DNA from: Acidimicrobium ferrooxidans DSM 10331
Lineage (GTDB): Bacteria > Actinomycetota > Acidimicrobiia > Acidimicrobiales > Acidimicrobiaceae
Reading direction: 5' to 3'
Assembly (NCBI RefSeq): GCF_000023265.1
Contig: NC_013124.1
Span: forward strand, 62,001 to 126,000
Length of the DNA stretch: 64,000 nt
Position numbers and translations under genes: made by a program. The notes below the pieces were generated by a model. It did no database searches, was not told the origin of the DNA, and worked only from the letters and a program-made list of their open reading frames with translations. The stretch's first letter is position 1, and every line of letters starts with the position of its first letter. Positions 62,213-64,000 of this stretch are shown in pieces.

Positions 62213-64000
62213 ATGTCGTCGATCCTGCCAACCTCATCGACGAGCTCGACGTCGTCGACGTCGAGTGGCTCCAACGTCTCGACCTACTCCGACCCGGGCG
62301 GTCCCCCGATCACGTTCTCCAGCCTGTTCTCCGGTATCAACACCCAGGCGATCATCCAGGCGCTCATGGCCGCCTACGAGCAACCCCAGGTCGATCTCGC
62401 CAAGCAGATCCAGTCGCTCCAGACGAACCTGTCGGACTACCAGACCATCGTCTCGGACCTCAGTTCGCTCCAGACCCAAGCGAACGCTCTGCTCCAGCCG
62501 TCACAGCTCTCCTCGATGAGCGCGAGTACCTCCGACGCTGCCGTGGCCACAGCAACCGCAGGTCAAGGCGCCATCCCGTCGTCCTTGACGTTCAACGTTA
62601 ACCAACTCGCCCAGGCCAACATCCTCGCCTCCAGCGGCACCGTGTCGTCGCTGTCGTCTCAGGTCGCCTCCGGGAACTTCCTCCTCTCCTCGAGCGCAGC
62701 GGGCGCCGGCGTCACCTCGCTTGCTGGCTCCTCGCTCCAGGTCGGGACGCACTCCTTCTCCGTGACGAGCGCGCTCTCGGGCGCCACCGCGACGGGGACG
62801 TCCCCTCTTGCCTCGTCGATCACCATCGGCTCGTCCAACGACACCATCGCCGCTACCGTCAACGGCACCGCCGAGACGTTCACCATCGCCTCGGGGACCT
62901 ACACGCCAGCTCAGCTCGCCGCCGCGATCTCGCAGGCGAGTTCGGTCTCGGGAACCCCCTTGCTGCAGGCGCAGGTGAACGCCCAGGGCCAGCTCGAACT
63001 CGGCACGACGCTGCTCGGTTCGAGTGCATCGCTCCAGATCACCGGTGGTACCGCACTGTCGACGTTGGGACTCGCGGCCCAAGCGAGTGCGTCCGTCGGG
63101 ACCGCGGGGTCGGTCACACTCGATGGCACCGTCACCGCCGTGAACAACGTCCAAGCGGGTCAGACGGTCAGCCTTGCCGACGGCACCGGGGGGTCGATCA
63201 CGATCGGTATCGGATCGTTCGGCCTCAGCCAGGGCAGCTTCACCGCTACCGAGGTGGCGGCCGGCAACGGGTCGCTCTCGCAGGTGGTGAGCAACATCAA
63301 TGCCGCTGGCGCCGGTGTGACGGCATCAGCGGTCCAAGTCTCGAGTGGTACCTACGTGCTCCAGCTGGTCTCGAACCAAACGGGCACCGCATCGGCCATC
63401 ACCGTCGAACAGGCGCCCTTCCAGAGTGCCCTCGGTAGCTTCACGACCATTGCAGCGGCACAGAATGCCCAGGTCCAGATCGGTGGCCAGAGTGGTTACC
63501 TGGTGAGTTCTCAGACGAACCAGGTCCAGGGCGTGTTGCCCGGAGTCACGCTCAACTTGGTGTCGGCGCAGCCTCCCGGCTCGGCGCCGGTCACCGTGAG
63601 CGTCACCCCCGACGGCAAGACGCTCGCCTCGTCCATCCAGTCGCTCGTCAACGCCGCAAACCAGGTGCTCAGCGACATCAACACGTACGCGGGCTACAAC
63701 GAGCAGACCAACACCGGCGGACCGCTGATGGGCGACTCGACGCTGAACGGGATCACGAGCCAGGTGCTCGGTGTCATCGCTCAGACCCTCGGCGAGGGGG
63801 GCATCACCGCCGCCCAAGCCGGCATCACGCTGAACAAGAACGGTACCATCAGCTTCGACGCGCAAACCTTCGCCCAGCTCTACGACCAGAACCCGACCGC
63901 CGTCACGTCACTATTCGCCCAGTCGGGCACCTTCAACCCATCGAGTTCGACCTACGCAGGCGACGTCAGTCTGGTCTACGCGGGTGATGGCACGCAAGCG
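62213..64000 (+). CDS. fliD: Flagellar filament capping protein FliD (hook-associated protein 2), 3' truncated by window
   Basis: The frame is open from ATG 62213 (AAGGAGG upstream) to the window edge, 596 codons. The N-terminus is Ser/Thr-rich (MSSILPTSSTSSTSSTSSGS) and then has SSLFSGINTQAIIQALMAAYEQPQ, the HAP2/FliD N-terminal signature. The visible C-terminal part has KNGTISFDAQTFAQLYDQNP, typical of FliD_C. It caps the growing filament and folds flagellin. The visible part has no arginine, three lysines and one histidine, like the flagellin. Confidence 0.93.
   Translation, partial: MSSILPTSSTSSTSSTSSGSNVSTYSDPGGPPITFSSLFSGINTQAIIQALMAAYEQPQVDLAKQIQSLQTNLSDYQTIVSDLSSLQTQANALLQPSQLSSMSASTSDAAVATATAGQGAIPSSLTFNVNQLAQANILASSGTVSSLSSQVASGNFLLSSSAAGAGVTSLAGSSLQVGTHSFSVTSALSGATATGTSPLASSITIGSSNDTIAATVNGTAETFTIASGTYTPAQLAAAISQASSVSGTPLLQAQVNAQGQLELGTTLLGSSASLQITGGTALSTLGLAAQASASVGTAGSVTLDGTVTAVNNVQAGQTVSLADGTGGSITIGIGSFGLSQGSFTATEVAAGNGSLSQVVSNINAAGAGVTASAVQVSSGTYVLQLVSNQTGTASAITVEQAPFQSALGSFTTIAAAQNAQVQIGGQSGYLVSSQTNQVQGVLPGVTLNLVSAQPPGSAPVTVSVTPDGKTLASSIQSLVNAANQVLSDINTYAGYNEQTNTGGPLMGDSTLNGITSQVLGVIAQTLGEGGITAAQAGITLNKNGTISFDAQTFAQLYDQNPTAVTSLFAQSGTFNPSSSTYAGDVSLVYAGDGTQA

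Overview
The window is high-GC DNA with actinobacterial gene order and most resembles an acidophile of the class Acidimicrobiia. This placement is an inference. It rests on the Mycobacterium-like fhaA-fhaB-pstP-pbpA-kinase locus next to pabA, a small SRP RNA before dnaX-recR, a crotonyl-CoA carboxylase/reductase, a type II sulfide:quinone oxidoreductase, a secreted sedolisin (a protease family usually active in acid), and flagellar filament proteins almost free of basic residues. No rRNA, CRISPR array or prophage was seen. The only mobile element is a decayed tnpB insertion.

Layout. 1-2.4 kb: two membrane glycosyltransferases (minus strand). 3.2-11.7 kb: a probable surface-display module, made of a large secreted Ig-like/glycine-rich protein, an AfsR/SARP-type regulator and a sortase, with matching 11-bp-period direct repeats upstream of the first and last genes. 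12.3-18.4 kb: patatin lipase, MarR regulator, PLP decarboxylase, HIT protein, sulfide:quinone oxidoreductase, CoA-binding protein and 2-hydroxyacid dehydrogenase. 19-26.9 kb: sedolisin, hisS, a lipoprotein, adenine deaminase, a thiolase and pabA. 27.1-34.6 kb: the Ser/Thr kinase and cell-wall operon, with two PASTA kinases whose catalytic domains are nearly identical and with no rodA at the locus. 34.7-41.5 kb: tRNA-Leu, a Gdt1-type transporter, paaZ with a palindromic operator, two tRNA-Ser, two unknown envelope proteins and pheA. 41.5-47 kb: larB-larC-hydrolase, PEP carboxylase and a third tRNA-Ser. 47.1-53 kb: ffs, dnaX-recR, then methylmalonyl-CoA epimerase and ccr facing a thiolase. 53-57.4 kb: a glycosyltransferase-methyltransferase-glycosyltransferase fusion and two cyclophilins. 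57.4-61.2 kb: a tnpB remnant, then lysC-asd. 61.3 kb to the end: flagellin and fliD (cut by the window edge).

How genes work together. The kinase operon couples phosphorylation signalling (two kinases, one phosphatase, two FHA proteins) to peptidoglycan synthesis by PbpA. Ccr, the epimerase, two thiolases and PEP carboxylase outline acetyl-CoA/C4-C5 acyl-CoA and anaplerotic metabolism. lysC-asd supplies the aspartate family and diaminopimelate. Many monocistronic genes have a TANNNT hexamer 6-9 nt before the start codon and no Shine-Dalgarno sequence, which predicts leaderless mRNAs. Operon genes are mostly coupled by 4-nt ATGA/GTGA overlaps.
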